From Streptococcus oralis (GTDB lineage Bacteria > Bacillota > Bacilli > Lactobacillales > Streptococcaceae), in contig NZ_QEWJ01000001.1 of NCBI RefSeq assembly GCF_004127215.1, forward strand, positions 1-64,000: 64,000 nucleotides of DNA, given 5' to 3'. This document shows, piece by piece, positions 1 through 8,161 of the stretch (position 1 is its first letter; each line of letters starts with the position of its first letter). The notes under the pieces are model-generated. The model did no database searches, was not told where the DNA came from, and saw only the letters and a list, made by a program, of their open reading frames with translations. The position numbers and the translations under genes were made by a program.

Positions 1-1
1 G

Positions 2-136
2 CTTGCGGCTGCTAGTATTGGAGGCAATCTCTTTGGCTTACTTGGGATGATATTCTTTACACCGATATTTGCTGTTATCTATCGATTGGTTAAGGAATTT
101 GTCGTTGCAAAGGAAAATCAGCTAGATAAAAAATAA
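2..136 (+). CDS. AI-2E family transporter (3' end only)
   Basis: Open reading frame entering from the left edge in frame 2; only the last 44 residues are present. They hold a glycine-rich hydrophobic stretch (IGGNLFGLLGMIFFTP) and end in a charged tail, the usual C-terminus of the AI-2E/PerM-like polytopic membrane permeases. The substrate of these proteins is often unknown despite the name. The partial length limits the call; another integral membrane protein is possible. Confidence 0.6.
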   Translation, partial: LAAASIGGNLFGLLGMIFFTPIFAVIYRLVKEFVVAKENQLDKK

Positions 137-267
137 ATTTAATGAGACTTGTTAAATAAATTATCTGTGTGAAAGAAGAAAATAAAATAATTACTTGGAC
201 TTTGTCTCTTTTCCTGTTTTGAAGGTTCATGAGACTATTTTATCTCCTTAGAAAGGAAAACTTCAAA

Positions 268-960
268 TTGCCCTACAAATTTCTACTCTTCGACCTTGAC
301 CACACCTTGCTTGATTTTGATGCTGCTGAGGATGTGGCTTTGACGCAACTTCTAAAGGAAGAAGGAGTTGCGGACATTCAAGCCTATAAAGACTATTATG
401 TTCCTATGAACAAGGCTCTCTGGAAGGAGTTGGAGCAAAAGAAAATCAGTAAACAAGAGCTGGTTAACACGCGCTTTTCTCGTCTATTTGCGCATTTTGG
501 ACAGGAAAAAGACGGTAGGTTACTTGCTCAGCGTTACCAATTTTACTTAGCCCAACAGGGACAAACTCTTTCGGGTGCTCATGAACTCTTGGACAGCCTC
601 ATCGAACGTGATTATGATTTGTATGCTGCGACAAATGGGATTACTGCCATCCAGACGGGTCGTCTGGCTCAATCAGGTCTGGCTCCCTATTTCAACCAAG
701 TCTTTATCTCTGAGCAGTTGCAAACGCAAAAACCTGATGCACTATTCTATGAAAAAATTGGTCAACAGATTACTGGATTTTATAAAGAAAAGGCCCTGAT
801 GATTGGAGATTCTCTAACCGCCGACATTCAAGGTGGCAATAATGCTGGAATTGATACTATCTGGTACAACCCTCATCGCCTTGAAAATCACACACAAGTC
901 CAGCCAACTTATGAAGTCCATTCTTACCAAGACTTGCTGGATTGTTTAGATAAACTGTAA
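268..960 (+). CDS. HAD-family nucleotidase, YjjG-like
   Basis: 230 aa from a TTG start at 268, which has AAAGGA at 252-257. An in-frame ATG at 229 would add 13 residues that match nothing expected and has no good ribosome binding site. HAD motif I (FDLDHT, Asp9/Asp11) is at the N-terminus, the cap domain follows, and the motif IV region MIGDSLTADIQGG lies near residue 190. YjjG-type enzymes dephosphorylate (non-canonical) nucleoside monophosphates in the cytoplasm, which suits its place just before ung and mutX, two nucleotide-damage genes. A strong terminator follows immediately, so it is transcribed separately from ung. The exact substrate is inferred from family only. Confidence 0.85.
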   Translation: MPYKFLLFDLDHTLLDFDAAEDVALTQLLKEEGVADIQAYKDYYVPMNKALWKELEQKKISKQELVNTRFSRLFAHFGQEKDGRLLAQRYQFYLAQQGQTLSGAHELLDSLIERDYDLYAATNGITAIQTGRLAQSGLAPYFNQVFISEQLQTQKPDALFYEKIGQQITGFYKEKALMIGDSLTADIQGGNNAGIDTIWYNPHRLENHTQVQPTYEVHSYQDLLDCLDKL

Positions 961-985
961 AAAGTGGTTTAGATAGCCACTTTTT
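959..985 (+). terminator. Intrinsic terminator after the HAD gene
   Basis: Inverted repeat AAAAAGTGG / CCACTTTTT with a 9-nt loop, ending in a T run. It starts at the stop codon of the HAD gene, and its T run touches the extended -10 of the ung promoter. Confidence 0.85.
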
Positions 986-993
986 GCTATAAT
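985..993 (+). promoter_or_regulatory. Extended -10 promoter of ung
   Basis: TGCTATAAT (TG at 985-986, TATAAT at 988-993), with no convincing -35, since the terminator hairpin occupies that position. It is placed about 30 bases before the ung start and probably drives ung-mutX-pyrC. Confidence 0.7.
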
Positions 994-1021
994 AGAGGCA
1001 GTAAAAATGAAGGAGTTGGCG

Positions 1022-1675
1022 ATGCAACACTCATCATGGCATGCTTTGATTAAGGAGCAATTACCTGAAGGTTATTTTGGGAAAATCAATCAATTTATGG
1101 AACAGGTCTATGCTCAGGGAACTGTTTATCCACCTAAGGAAAAAGTTTTTCAGGCTCTCTTGACTACACCGCTTGAAGAAGTGAAGGTGGTGATTCTAGG
1201 GCAAGACCCCTATCACGGGCCAGGTCAAGCGCAGGGTTTGAGTTTTTCTGTACCTGACTCAATCCCAGCTCCGCCGTCCTTGCAAAACATTTTAAAAGAA
1301 TTGTCAGATGATATCGGCGTTAAGAAATCTCATGATTTGACGTCTTGGGCTGAGCAGGGAGTCTTGCTTCTCAATGCTTGCTTGACGGTTCCTGCTGGGC
1401 AGGCCAATGGTCATGCTGGGCAGATATGGGAGCCATTTACAGATGCTGTGATTCGGGTTGTCAATAATCTAGACAGACCTGTAGTCTTTGTACTCTGGGG
1501 TGCTTATGCACGCAAGAAGAAGGCCTTGGTTACCAATCCTCACCACTTGGTTATCGAATCAGCCCATCCTAGTCCTTTATCGGTTTATAGAGGATTTTGG
1601 GGTTCCAAGCCTTTTTCCAAGGCCAATGCATTCTTAAAAGAGACAGGACAAGTGCCAATCGATTGGTTTAGATAA
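1022..1675 (+). CDS. ung: Uracil-DNA glycosylase
   Basis: 217 aa, the usual family-1 UDG length, when started at ATG 1022 with GAAGGAG at 1008-1014; the upstream ATG at 1007 would overlap the ribosome binding site. It removes uracil from DNA to start base-excision repair. Visible motifs: the water-activating loop GQDPYHG with the catalytic Asp, the Pro-Ser loop (PAPPSLQNI), LLLNACLTV, and the DNA-intercalation loop HPSPLS. It is followed 9 bases later by mutX, forming a nucleotide-damage mini-operon with pyrC. Confidence 0.97.
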   Translation: MQHSSWHALIKEQLPEGYFGKINQFMEQVYAQGTVYPPKEKVFQALLTTPLEEVKVVILGQDPYHGPGQAQGLSFSVPDSIPAPPSLQNILKELSDDIGVKKSHDLTSWAEQGVLLLNACLTVPAGQANGHAGQIWEPFTDAVIRVVNNLDRPVVFVLWGAYARKKKALVTNPHHLVIESAHPSPLSVYRGFWGSKPFSKANAFLKETGQVPIDWFR

Positions 1676-1684
1676 GGAGAGAAT

Positions 1685-2149
1685 ATGCCTCAGTTAGCGA
1701 CGATTTGCTACATTGATAACGGAAAAGAACTGCTCATGCTCCATCGCAATAAGAAGCCCAACGATGTCCATGAAGGCAAATGGATTGGTGTGGGTGGAAA
1801 GCTAGAGCGAGGTGAGACTCCACAGGAATGTGCAGCGCGTGAAATCCTCGAAGAAACAGGGCTCAAAGCCAAGCCGGTTCTAAAAGGTGTTATCACTTTT
1901 CCAGAATTCACACCAGATTTAGACTGGTACACCTATGTTTTTAAGGTGACGGAGTTTGAGGGTGACTTGATTGACTGCAACGAGGGAACTTTAGAATGGG
2001 TTCCCTATGATGAAGTTTTGAGCAAGCCAACTTGGGAGGGTGATCACACTTTTGTTGAGTGGCTTTTAGAAGATAAACCCTTCTTTTCAGCCAAGTTTGT
2101 TTATGATGGGGATAAATTATTGGATACCCAAGTTGATTTCTATGAATAA
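1685..2149 (+). CDS. mutX: NUDIX hydrolase, 8-oxo-dGTP diphosphatase type
   Basis: 154 aa; ATG preceded by AAGGAG. A complete Nudix box lies at residues 38-60 (GX5EX7REUXEEXGU pattern: GKLERGE...REILEETG). The family hydrolyses oxidised nucleotides such as 8-oxo-dGTP to the monophosphate, preventing misincorporation. It sits between ung and pyrC with spacings of 9 and 12 bases, so all three are probably co-transcribed. The symbol follows the pneumococcal gene at the same place; the substrate is inferred. Confidence 0.9.
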   Translation: MPQLATICYIDNGKELLMLHRNKKPNDVHEGKWIGVGGKLERGETPQECAAREILEETGLKAKPVLKGVITFPEFTPDLDWYTYVFKVTEFEGDLIDCNEGTLEWVPYDEVLSKPTWEGDHTFVEWLLEDKPFFSAKFVYDGDKLLDTQVDFYE

Positions 2150-2161
2150 AGGAGAAAGCAA

Positions 2162-3430
2162 ATGCTACTAATCAAAAATGGTCGTGTAATGGATCCCAAG
2201 TCTGGTTTGGATCAAGTGTGTGATGTTTTAGTGCAAGATGGGAAAATTGTCAAAATAGATGCCGAAATCAAGGAAGAAGGAGCAGAGCTAATTGATGCTA
2301 CTGGTCTTGTAGTTGCGCCTGGACTAGTGGATATTCATGTTCATTTCCGTGAACCTGGTCAAACCCACAAGGAGGACATCCATACTGGGGCACTAGCGGC
2401 TGCTGCAGGTGGTTTTACAACGGTTGTCATGATGGCTAATACTAGTCCAACCATTTCGGACGTAGAGACTTTGAAAGAAGTTCTCCAGTCTGCTGCCAAG
2501 GAAAAGATTAACGTCAAGACAGTTGCGACTATTACCAAGAACTTTAATGGCCAAGACTTGACAGACTTTAAGGCTCTTTTAGAAGCTGGAGCCGTTGGTT
2601 TTTCAGATGATGGAATTCCGCTTGAAAGTAGTAAAGTGGTTAAGGAAGCAATGGTAGAAGCCAAAAAACTCAATACCTTTATCTGCCTTCATGAGGAAGA
2701 TCCAGGTTTGAATGGAATTCTTGGCTTTAACGAAAACATCGCTAAAGAACATTTCCATATCTGTGGAGCGACAGGAGTGGCTGAGTACGCTATGATTGCG
2801 CGCGATGTTATGATTGCCTATGCAACCAAGGCCCATGTTCACATCCAGCATTTGTCTAAGGAAGAAAGTGTCAAGGTGGTGGAGTTTGCTCAAGGACTAG
2901 GTGCGCAGGTCACAGCAGAAGTAGCGCCACAGCATTTCTCTAAGACAGAAGCTCTTCTTTTAACTCAAGGAAGCAATGCCAAAATGAATCCTCCACTTCG
3001 TTTGGAGTCAGACCGTCGTGCCGTTATCGAAGGTCTCAAGTCAGGTGTTATCACAGTTATCGCAACGGACCACGCGCCTCACCATGCAGATGAGAAAAAT
3101 GTTGAAGATATCACCAAAGCACCATCTGGTATGACAGGTTTGGAAACCTCTCTTTCTCTTGGTTTGACTTATTTGGTGGAAGCTGGTGAGTTGAGCTTGA
3201 TGGAATTGCTAGAAAAAATGACTGTCAATCCAGCCAAGCTTTACAACTTTGAAGCAGGTTACTTGGCTGAGAATGGTCCAGCGGATATCACTATCTTTGA
3301 CGCTAAGGCTGACCGCCTTGTGGACTCCCATTTTGCGTCAAAAGCAGCTAATTCCCCATTTATCGGTGAAACTTTAAAAGGGCAGGTTAAATATACCATC
3401 TGCAAGGGACAAATTGTCTACCAAAACTAG
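2162..3430 (+). CDS. pyrC: Dihydroorotase
   Basis: 422 aa, class I (Bacillus-type) dihydroorotase, which interconverts carbamoyl aspartate and dihydroorotate in pyrimidine synthesis. The zinc-binding HxH is His59/His61 in [16 protein letters not shown]; the late catalytic Asp motif is IATDHAPHH near residue 300, followed by AKMNPPLR-type substrate contacts upstream of it. ATG preceded by AAAGGAG. It is the last gene of the ung-mutX-pyrC run; the rest of the pyr pathway is not in the window. Confidence 0.95.
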   Translation: MLLIKNGRVMDPKSGLDQVCDVLVQDGKIVKIDAEIKEEGAELIDATGLVVAPGLVDIHVHFREPGQTHKEDIHTGALAAAAGGFTTVVMMANTSPTISDVETLKEVLQSAAKEKINVKTVATITKNFNGQDLTDFKALLEAGAVGFSDDGIPLESSKVVKEAMVEAKKLNTFICLHEEDPGLNGILGFNENIAKEHFHICGATGVAEYAMIARDVMIAYATKAHVHIQHLSKEESVKVVEFAQGLGAQVTAEVAPQHFSKTEALLLTQGSNAKMNPPLRLESDRRAVIEGLKSGVITVIATDHAPHHADEKNVEDITKAPSGMTGLETSLSLGLTYLVEAGELSLMELLEKMTVNPAKLYNFEAGYLAENGPADITIFDAKADRLVDSHFASKAANSPFIGETLKGQVKYTICKGQIVYQN

Positions 3431-3471
3431 ATGGGATTCTGCTCTAGAAACTATAAGAATAGAGAGCGTAT

Positions 3472-4812
3472 ATGTATCCAACCCATCAATTTAAAGACAA
3501 GTTTGTCTTATTTCTTAAGATATTTTTCCCTATTCTGATCTATCAATTTGCCAATTATTCTGCCTCTTTTGTTGATACAACCATGACTGGGCAGTACAAT
3601 ACCATGGACTTGGCGGGGGTGTCAACCGCAACGAGTCTATGGAATCCTTTCTTTACTTTTTTAACAGGGATTGTTTCGGCCATGGTTCCCATCATAGGCC
3701 ATCATCTGGGACGGGGCAAAAAGGAAGAAGTAGCATCTGATTTTTACCAATTTATCTACTTGGCTTTCGGACTGTCTTTGGTCTTGCTTGGAATGGTAGT
3801 ATTCTTAGCGCCACCTGTCTTAACCAACATCGGACTAGAAGCTCAAGTGGCGGCAGTTGCAGTTTCCTATCTTTGGTACCTGTCTATTGGAATTATTCCC
3901 TTGTTGCTGTTCAGTGTCATTCGCTCTTTGTTGGATTCTCTTGGATTGACCAAGCTATCTATGTACCTCATGCTCCTATTACTTCCGCTCAATAGTGGTT
4001 TTAACTATCTCTTGATATATGGAGCTTTCGGTTTCCCTGAGCTTGGTGGCGCAGGAGCAGGACTAGGAACTTCACTAGCCTATTGGGTTTTATTGGGGAT
4101 TTCTATTCTTGTTTTATTCAAACAAGAAAGGTTAAAAGCGTTACATCTTGAAAAACGCATTCCACTAAATATAGATAAAATCAAGGAAGGTGTTCGATTA
4201 GGTCTACCAATCGGGGGAACCGTATTTGCTGAAGTAGCCATTTTCTCCGTGGTTGGACTAATCATGGCTAAGTTTTCATCGCTCATCATTGCCAGTCACC
4301 AGTCAGCTATGAATTTTTCGAGTCTCATGTATGCTTTTCCTATGAGTATTTCCTCTGCTATGGCGATTGTTGTGTCTTACGAGGTGGGGGCCAAACGTTT
4401 TGAGGATGCAAAAATCTATGCTCGTCTGGGGAGAGTAACCGCCCTTATTTTTGCAGGTCTTACCCTATCTTTTCTCTACATTTTTAGAGATCGTGTAGCA
4501 AGTCTATATGGGAATGACTCTCAGTTCATTGAAACAACTGCTGTATTTCTAACCTACAGTCTCTTTTTCCAGCTAGCTGATACCTTTGCGGCTCCGCTCC
4601 AAGGAATTTTAAGAGGGTATAAGGACACTATCGTTCCTTTCTATCTTGGCTTAATCGGATATTGGGGAGTAGCGATACCACTAGGATATCTACTAGATCA
4701 AGTAACTGACTTAGGGGCATTTGCCTACTGGATTGGGTTAATTGCCAGCTTGATTGTTTCTGGTTGTTTGTATCAATGGCGTCTGAAAAACGTAATGAAA
4801 AGATTGAGCTAA
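3472..4812 (+). CDS. MATE-family multidrug/Na+ exporter (DinF/NorM-like)
   Basis: 446 aa, highly hydrophobic, about 12 predicted membrane segments in two repeats (first half ending near residue 225, second starting at GVRLGLPIGG). A typical MATE start has a short basic N-terminus, then FPILIYQFANYSASFVDTTM. Such proteins export cationic compounds in exchange for Na+ or H+ across the cytoplasmic membrane. It lies 41 bases after pyrC and is closed by a strong terminator. Specific substrates cannot be read from the sequence. Confidence 0.88.
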   Translation: MYPTHQFKDKFVLFLKIFFPILIYQFANYSASFVDTTMTGQYNTMDLAGVSTATSLWNPFFTFLTGIVSAMVPIIGHHLGRGKKEEVASDFYQFIYLAFGLSLVLLGMVVFLAPPVLTNIGLEAQVAAVAVSYLWYLSIGIIPLLLFSVIRSLLDSLGLTKLSMYLMLLLLPLNSGFNYLLIYGAFGFPELGGAGAGLGTSLAYWVLLGISILVLFKQERLKALHLEKRIPLNIDKIKEGVRLGLPIGGTVFAEVAIFSVVGLIMAKFSSLIIASHQSAMNFSSLMYAFPMSISSAMAIVVSYEVGAKRFEDAKIYARLGRVTALIFAGLTLSFLYIFRDRVASLYGNDSQFIETTAVFLTYSLFFQLADTFAAPLQGILRGYKDTIVPFYLGLIGYWGVAIPLGYLLDQVTDLGAFAYWIGLIASLIVSGCLYQWRLKNVMKRLS

Positions 4813-4870
4813 TTTTTGGAAAATATCCTGAAAAAGCACTTTGTGAAAAAATACTCTAACTAGAGAGAAT

Positions 4871-4899
4871 CCCTGTTTTAACAGGGGTTTATTTTTTTA
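4871..4899 (+). terminator. Intrinsic terminator after the MATE gene
   Basis: CCCTGT-TTTA-ACAGGG hairpin followed by GTTTATTTTTTT. It separates the MATE gene from the aco promoter. Confidence 0.88.
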
Positions 4900-4927
4900 T
4901 ATTGTGAATTTTTATTAGCCATATACT

Positions 4928-4956
4928 TTGACAGCGTATACTAAAAAAGGTAAAAT
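4928..4956 (+). promoter_or_regulatory. Sigma-70 promoter of the aco/pdh operon
   Basis: TTGACA (4928-4933), 17-base spacer, TAAAAT (4951-4956), 34 bases before the acoA ATG. It is the only strong promoter seen for the dehydrogenase operon. Confidence 0.9.
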
Positions 4957-4990
4957 AGTAAGGTAAGTACAAAGTTAGAAAGGCAAGATT

Positions 4991-5959
4991 ATGTCAACTT
5001 TAGATAAGAATCTTTTGCTAGAGATGTTCCGTAAGATGGAAGAAATCCGTCGCATGGACTTAAAAATCGCTCAGTTAGTGAAAAAGGGGAAAGTTCCCGG
5101 TATGACTCACTTTTCTGTCGGAGAGGAAGCTGCTAACGTCGGAGCGATGCTGGCTCTTAATCCAGATGATCTGATTACCTCAAATCACCGTGGACACGGG
5201 CAAGCTATTGCTAAGGGGATTGACCTCAACGGAATGATGGCTGAAATCCTCGGGAAATACACTGGAACCTGTAAAGGAAAAGGTGGTTCTATGCACATCG
5301 CTGACCTGGATGCTGGGAACCTCGGTGCCAATGGTATCGTTGGTGGTGGTATGGGAATCGCTGTCGGTGCAGCCCTCAGTCAACAAATGCAAAACACTGG
5401 AAAAATCGTCGTTTGCTTCTTTGGAGATGGTGCGACCAACGAAGGTGTCTTCCACGAAGCAGTCAACATGGCTTCTATTTGGAACTTGCCAGTTGTTTTC
5501 TACTGCATTAACAACGGTTATGGGATCTCTGCGGATATCAAGAAAATGACCAATGTAGAGCATATCCATCAACGTAGTGCGGCATATGGAATTCCTGGAA
5601 TGTTTATCGAAGATGGGAACAACGTCATCGATGTCTATGAAGGATTTAAGAAAGCTGTAGATCATGTTCGTGGTGGCAATGGCCCAGTCTTGATCGAAAG
5701 TGTAACCTATCGCTGGCTTGGCCACTCATCATCTGACCCTGGTAAATATCGTACTCGTGAAGAAGTGGAATTGTGGAAACAAAAAGACCCAATCGAAAAC
5801 CTTCGCAAATACCTCATTGAAAACAATATTGCAAGTGCAGAAGAATTGGAAGAAATTCAAGCACAAGTCAAGGAAGCAGTAGAAGCTTCTGTTAAATTTG
5901 CTGAAGAAAGCCCATTCCCACCACTAGAATCAGCATTTGAAGATATTTACGCAGACTAA
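4991..5959 (+). CDS. acoA: Pyruvate/acetoin dehydrogenase E1 component, alpha subunit
   Basis: 322 aa. The thiamine-diphosphate motif runs from GDG (145-147, in FFGDGATNEG) to NN (174-175), and the phosphorylation-loop-like region (YRWLGHSSSDPGKYRTREE) lies near residue 240. With acoB it forms the E1 heterotetramer that decarboxylates the 2-oxo substrate and reductively acetylates the lipoyl domain. The family is called acetoin dehydrogenase by homology; in streptococci, which have no other PDH complex in this layout, pyruvate is the likelier substrate. First gene of acoABC-lpd; RBS AGAAAGG. Confidence 0.93.
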   Translation: MSTLDKNLLLEMFRKMEEIRRMDLKIAQLVKKGKVPGMTHFSVGEEAANVGAMLALNPDDLITSNHRGHGQAIAKGIDLNGMMAEILGKYTGTCKGKGGSMHIADLDAGNLGANGIVGGGMGIAVGAALSQQMQNTGKIVVCFFGDGATNEGVFHEAVNMASIWNLPVVFYCINNGYGISADIKKMTNVEHIHQRSAAYGIPGMFIEDGNNVIDVYEGFKKAVDHVRGGNGPVLIESVTYRWLGHSSSDPGKYRTREEVELWKQKDPIENLRKYLIENNIASAEELEEIQAQVKEAVEASVKFAEESPFPPLESAFEDIYAD

Positions 5960-5975
5960 GGAGAAAGAGATAAAA

Positions 5976-6968
5976 ATGGAAACAAAAACAATGTCGTTCC
6001 GTGACACCATTATCCTTGCTATGTCTGAGGAAATGCGTCGCGATGAAAATGTATTCTTGATGGGAGAAGACGTCGGTGTCTTTGGAGGAGACTTCGGAAC
6101 TTCTGTTGGAATGCTCGAAGAATTTGGTCCAGAACGTGTTCGTGACTGTCCGATTTCTGAAGCTGCTATCTCAGGTGCAGCAGCAGGAGCAGCCATGACA
6201 GGACTTCGTCCAATCGTCGATATGACCTTCATGGACTTCTCGGTCATTGCCATGGACAATATCGTCAACCAAGCTGCTAAAACACGTTACATGTTTGGTG
6301 GGAAAGGTCAGGTTCCAATGACTGTCCGATGTGCAGCTGGTAACGGAGTTGGTTCTGCAGCTCAGCACTCTCAGTCTCTAGAGTCTTGGTTCACACACAT
6401 CCCAGGTCTTAAGGTTGTAGCTCCAGGTACACCTGCTGACATGAAAGGACTTCTCAAGTCTTCTATCCGTGATAACAACCCTGTTATCATCCTTGAATAC
6501 AAGTCAGAATTTAACCAAAAAGGGGAAGTGCCAGTTGATCCAGACTATACAATCCCACTTGGGGTTGGGGAAATCAAACGCGAAGGTACAGATGTAACAG
6601 TCGTTACTTATGGAAAAATGCTTCGCCGTGTGGTTCAAGCTGCTGAAGAATTAGCAGAAGAGGGAATTTCAGTTGAAATTGTGGACCCACGTACCCTCGT
6701 TCCACTTGATAAGGATATCATCATTAACTCAGTGAAGAAGACTGGTAAGGTCGTTCTGGTCAACGACGCCCACAAAACAAGTGGCTATATCGGAGAGATT
6801 TCAGCTATTATTTCAGAATCAGAAGCATTTGATTATCTAGACGCACCAATCCGCCGTTGCGCCGGAGAAGATGTGCCAATGCCTTACGCGCAAAACCTTG
6901 AAAATGCAATGATTCCAACAGTTGAAAGCATCAAAGATACAATCCGTAAGACATATAACAAAGAATAA
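5976..6968 (+). CDS. acoB: Pyruvate/acetoin dehydrogenase E1 component, beta subunit
   Basis: 330 aa from ATG 5976, with AAGGAG at 5958-5963 overlapping the acoA stop; an in-frame ATG at 5937 inside acoA has no role. Transketolase-like pyrimidine-binding domain first (MGEDVGVFGGDFGTS near residues 29-43, with the Glu that contacts the thiamine ring), then the C-terminal transketolase domain (VDPRTLVPLDKD). It pairs with AcoA in the E1 heterotetramer. A 108-base gap with two inverted repeats follows before acoC. Confidence 0.94.
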   Translation: METKTMSFRDTIILAMSEEMRRDENVFLMGEDVGVFGGDFGTSVGMLEEFGPERVRDCPISEAAISGAAAGAAMTGLRPIVDMTFMDFSVIAMDNIVNQAAKTRYMFGGKGQVPMTVRCAAGNGVGSAAQHSQSLESWFTHIPGLKVVAPGTPADMKGLLKSSIRDNNPVIILEYKSEFNQKGEVPVDPDYTIPLGVGEIKREGTDVTVVTYGKMLRRVVQAAEELAEEGISVEIVDPRTLVPLDKDIIINSVKKTGKVVLVNDAHKTSGYIGEISAIISESEAFDYLDAPIRRCAGEDVPMPYAQNLENAMIPTVESIKDTIRKTYNKE

Positions 6969-7076
6969 TACATAATATAAGTTATGTAAATAAAATAAAA
7001 AAGACGAGAAACTTTGTATCTTTTAGGTGCAGAACTCTTTTCGTCCTTAATATCTTAGTATAGAATTGGAGAGGTC
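6969..7076 (+). promoter_or_regulatory. Intergenic gap with inverted repeats between acoB and acoC
   Basis: Two structures are visible. TACATAA-TATAAG-TTATGTA at 6970-6989 is one of several similar palindromes in this window. GACGAGAA (7004-7011) can pair with TTTTCGTC (7038-7045, one G-U) around a 26-base loop. Neither is followed by a T run, so they do not look like a terminator; RNA processing or protein binding inside the operon is possible. GGAG just before 7077 serves acoC. Confidence 0.5.
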
Positions 7077-8120
7077 ATGGCTGATGACAAGCTAAGAGCG
7101 ACTCCTGCGGCTAGAAAGTTAGCGGATGATCTAGGAATCAACCTCTACGACGTTTCTGGCTCAGGTGCAAACGGTCGTGTCCACAAAGAAGACGTGGAAA
7201 CTTATAAAGACACAAACGTGGTTCGCATTTCGCCACTTGCAAAACGAATTGCCCTTGAACATAACATTGCTTGGCAGGAAATCCAAGGAACAGGTCACCG
7301 TGGTAAGATCATGAAGAAGGACGTTTTGGCCTTGCTTCCTGAAAATATCGAAAACGACACCATCAAGTCTCCTGCTCAAATCGAAAAAGTGGAAGAAGTT
7401 CCAGACAATATCACTCCTTATGGTGAGATTGAGCGTATTCCAATGACACCAATGCGTAAGGTTATCGCGCAACGTATGGTTGAATCTTACCTAACTGCGC
7501 CAACTTTCACACTCAACTATGAAGTTGATATGACTGAAATGCTGGCCCTTCGTAAGAAGGTTCTTGATCCGATTATGGAAGCGACTGGTAAGAAGACTAC
7601 TGTAACAGACCTTCTTTCACTCGCTGTTGTGAAAACATTGATGAAACACCCATACATCAACGCTTCATTGACAGAAGACGGCAAGACCATTATCACTCAT
7701 AACTATGTCAACCTTGCGATGGCAGTTGGTATGGATAATGGATTGATGACACCTGTTGTCTATAATGCTGAAAAAATGAGCTTGTCAGAGTTGGTCGTAG
7801 CCTTTAAGGATGTGATTGGTCGTACCTTGGACGGTAAATTGGCTCCAAGCGAACTGCAAAATTCAACCTTCACAATCAGTAACTTGGGAATGTTTGGCGT
7901 TCAGTCCTTCGGTCCGATTATTAACCAACCAAACTCAGCTATCCTCGGGGTTAGCTCAACAGTTGAGAAACCTGTAGTTGTCAATGGTGAGATTGTTATT
8001 CGTCCTATCATGAGCCTGGGGTTAACTATTGACCACCGTGTCGTAGATGGTATGGCTGGTGCTAAGTTTATGAAAGACTTGAAAGCCTTGATTGAGAATC
8101 CGATCTCAATGTTGGTTTAA
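7077..8120 (+). CDS. acoC: Dihydrolipoamide acyltransferase (E2) without a lipoyl domain
   Basis: 347 aa. The protein begins directly with a peripheral-subunit-binding domain (residues about 6-40, TPAARKLADDLGINLYDVSG), repeated once (about 50-87, SPLAKRIALEHNIAWQEIQG), then a linker and the catalytic domain ending with the acyltransferase active-site motif (TIDHRVVDG). No N-terminal lipoyl domain is present, and none is encoded in the upstream gap; the lipoyl domain is instead fused to the next gene, lpd. It transfers the acyl group to CoA and forms the core of the complex. ATG with GGAG. Confidence 0.93.
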   Translation: MADDKLRATPAARKLADDLGINLYDVSGSGANGRVHKEDVETYKDTNVVRISPLAKRIALEHNIAWQEIQGTGHRGKIMKKDVLALLPENIENDTIKSPAQIEKVEEVPDNITPYGEIERIPMTPMRKVIAQRMVESYLTAPTFTLNYEVDMTEMLALRKKVLDPIMEATGKKTTVTDLLSLAVVKTLMKHPYINASLTEDGKTIITHNYVNLAMAVGMDNGLMTPVVYNAEKMSLSELVVAFKDVIGRTLDGKLAPSELQNSTFTISNLGMFGVQSFGPIINQPNSAILGVSSTVEKPVVVNGEIVIRPIMSLGLTIDHRVVDGMAGAKFMKDLKALIENPISMLV

Positions 8121-8161
8121 GTCAGCTATTGTTATTTTAGAGATTTAGAAGGAAGTAAGAC

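Noticed and set aside
5180-5725. 181-codon frame antisense to acoA
   Set aside because: Mirror of a strongly conserved enzyme; arises from codon bias, with no start signals or recognisable domain.
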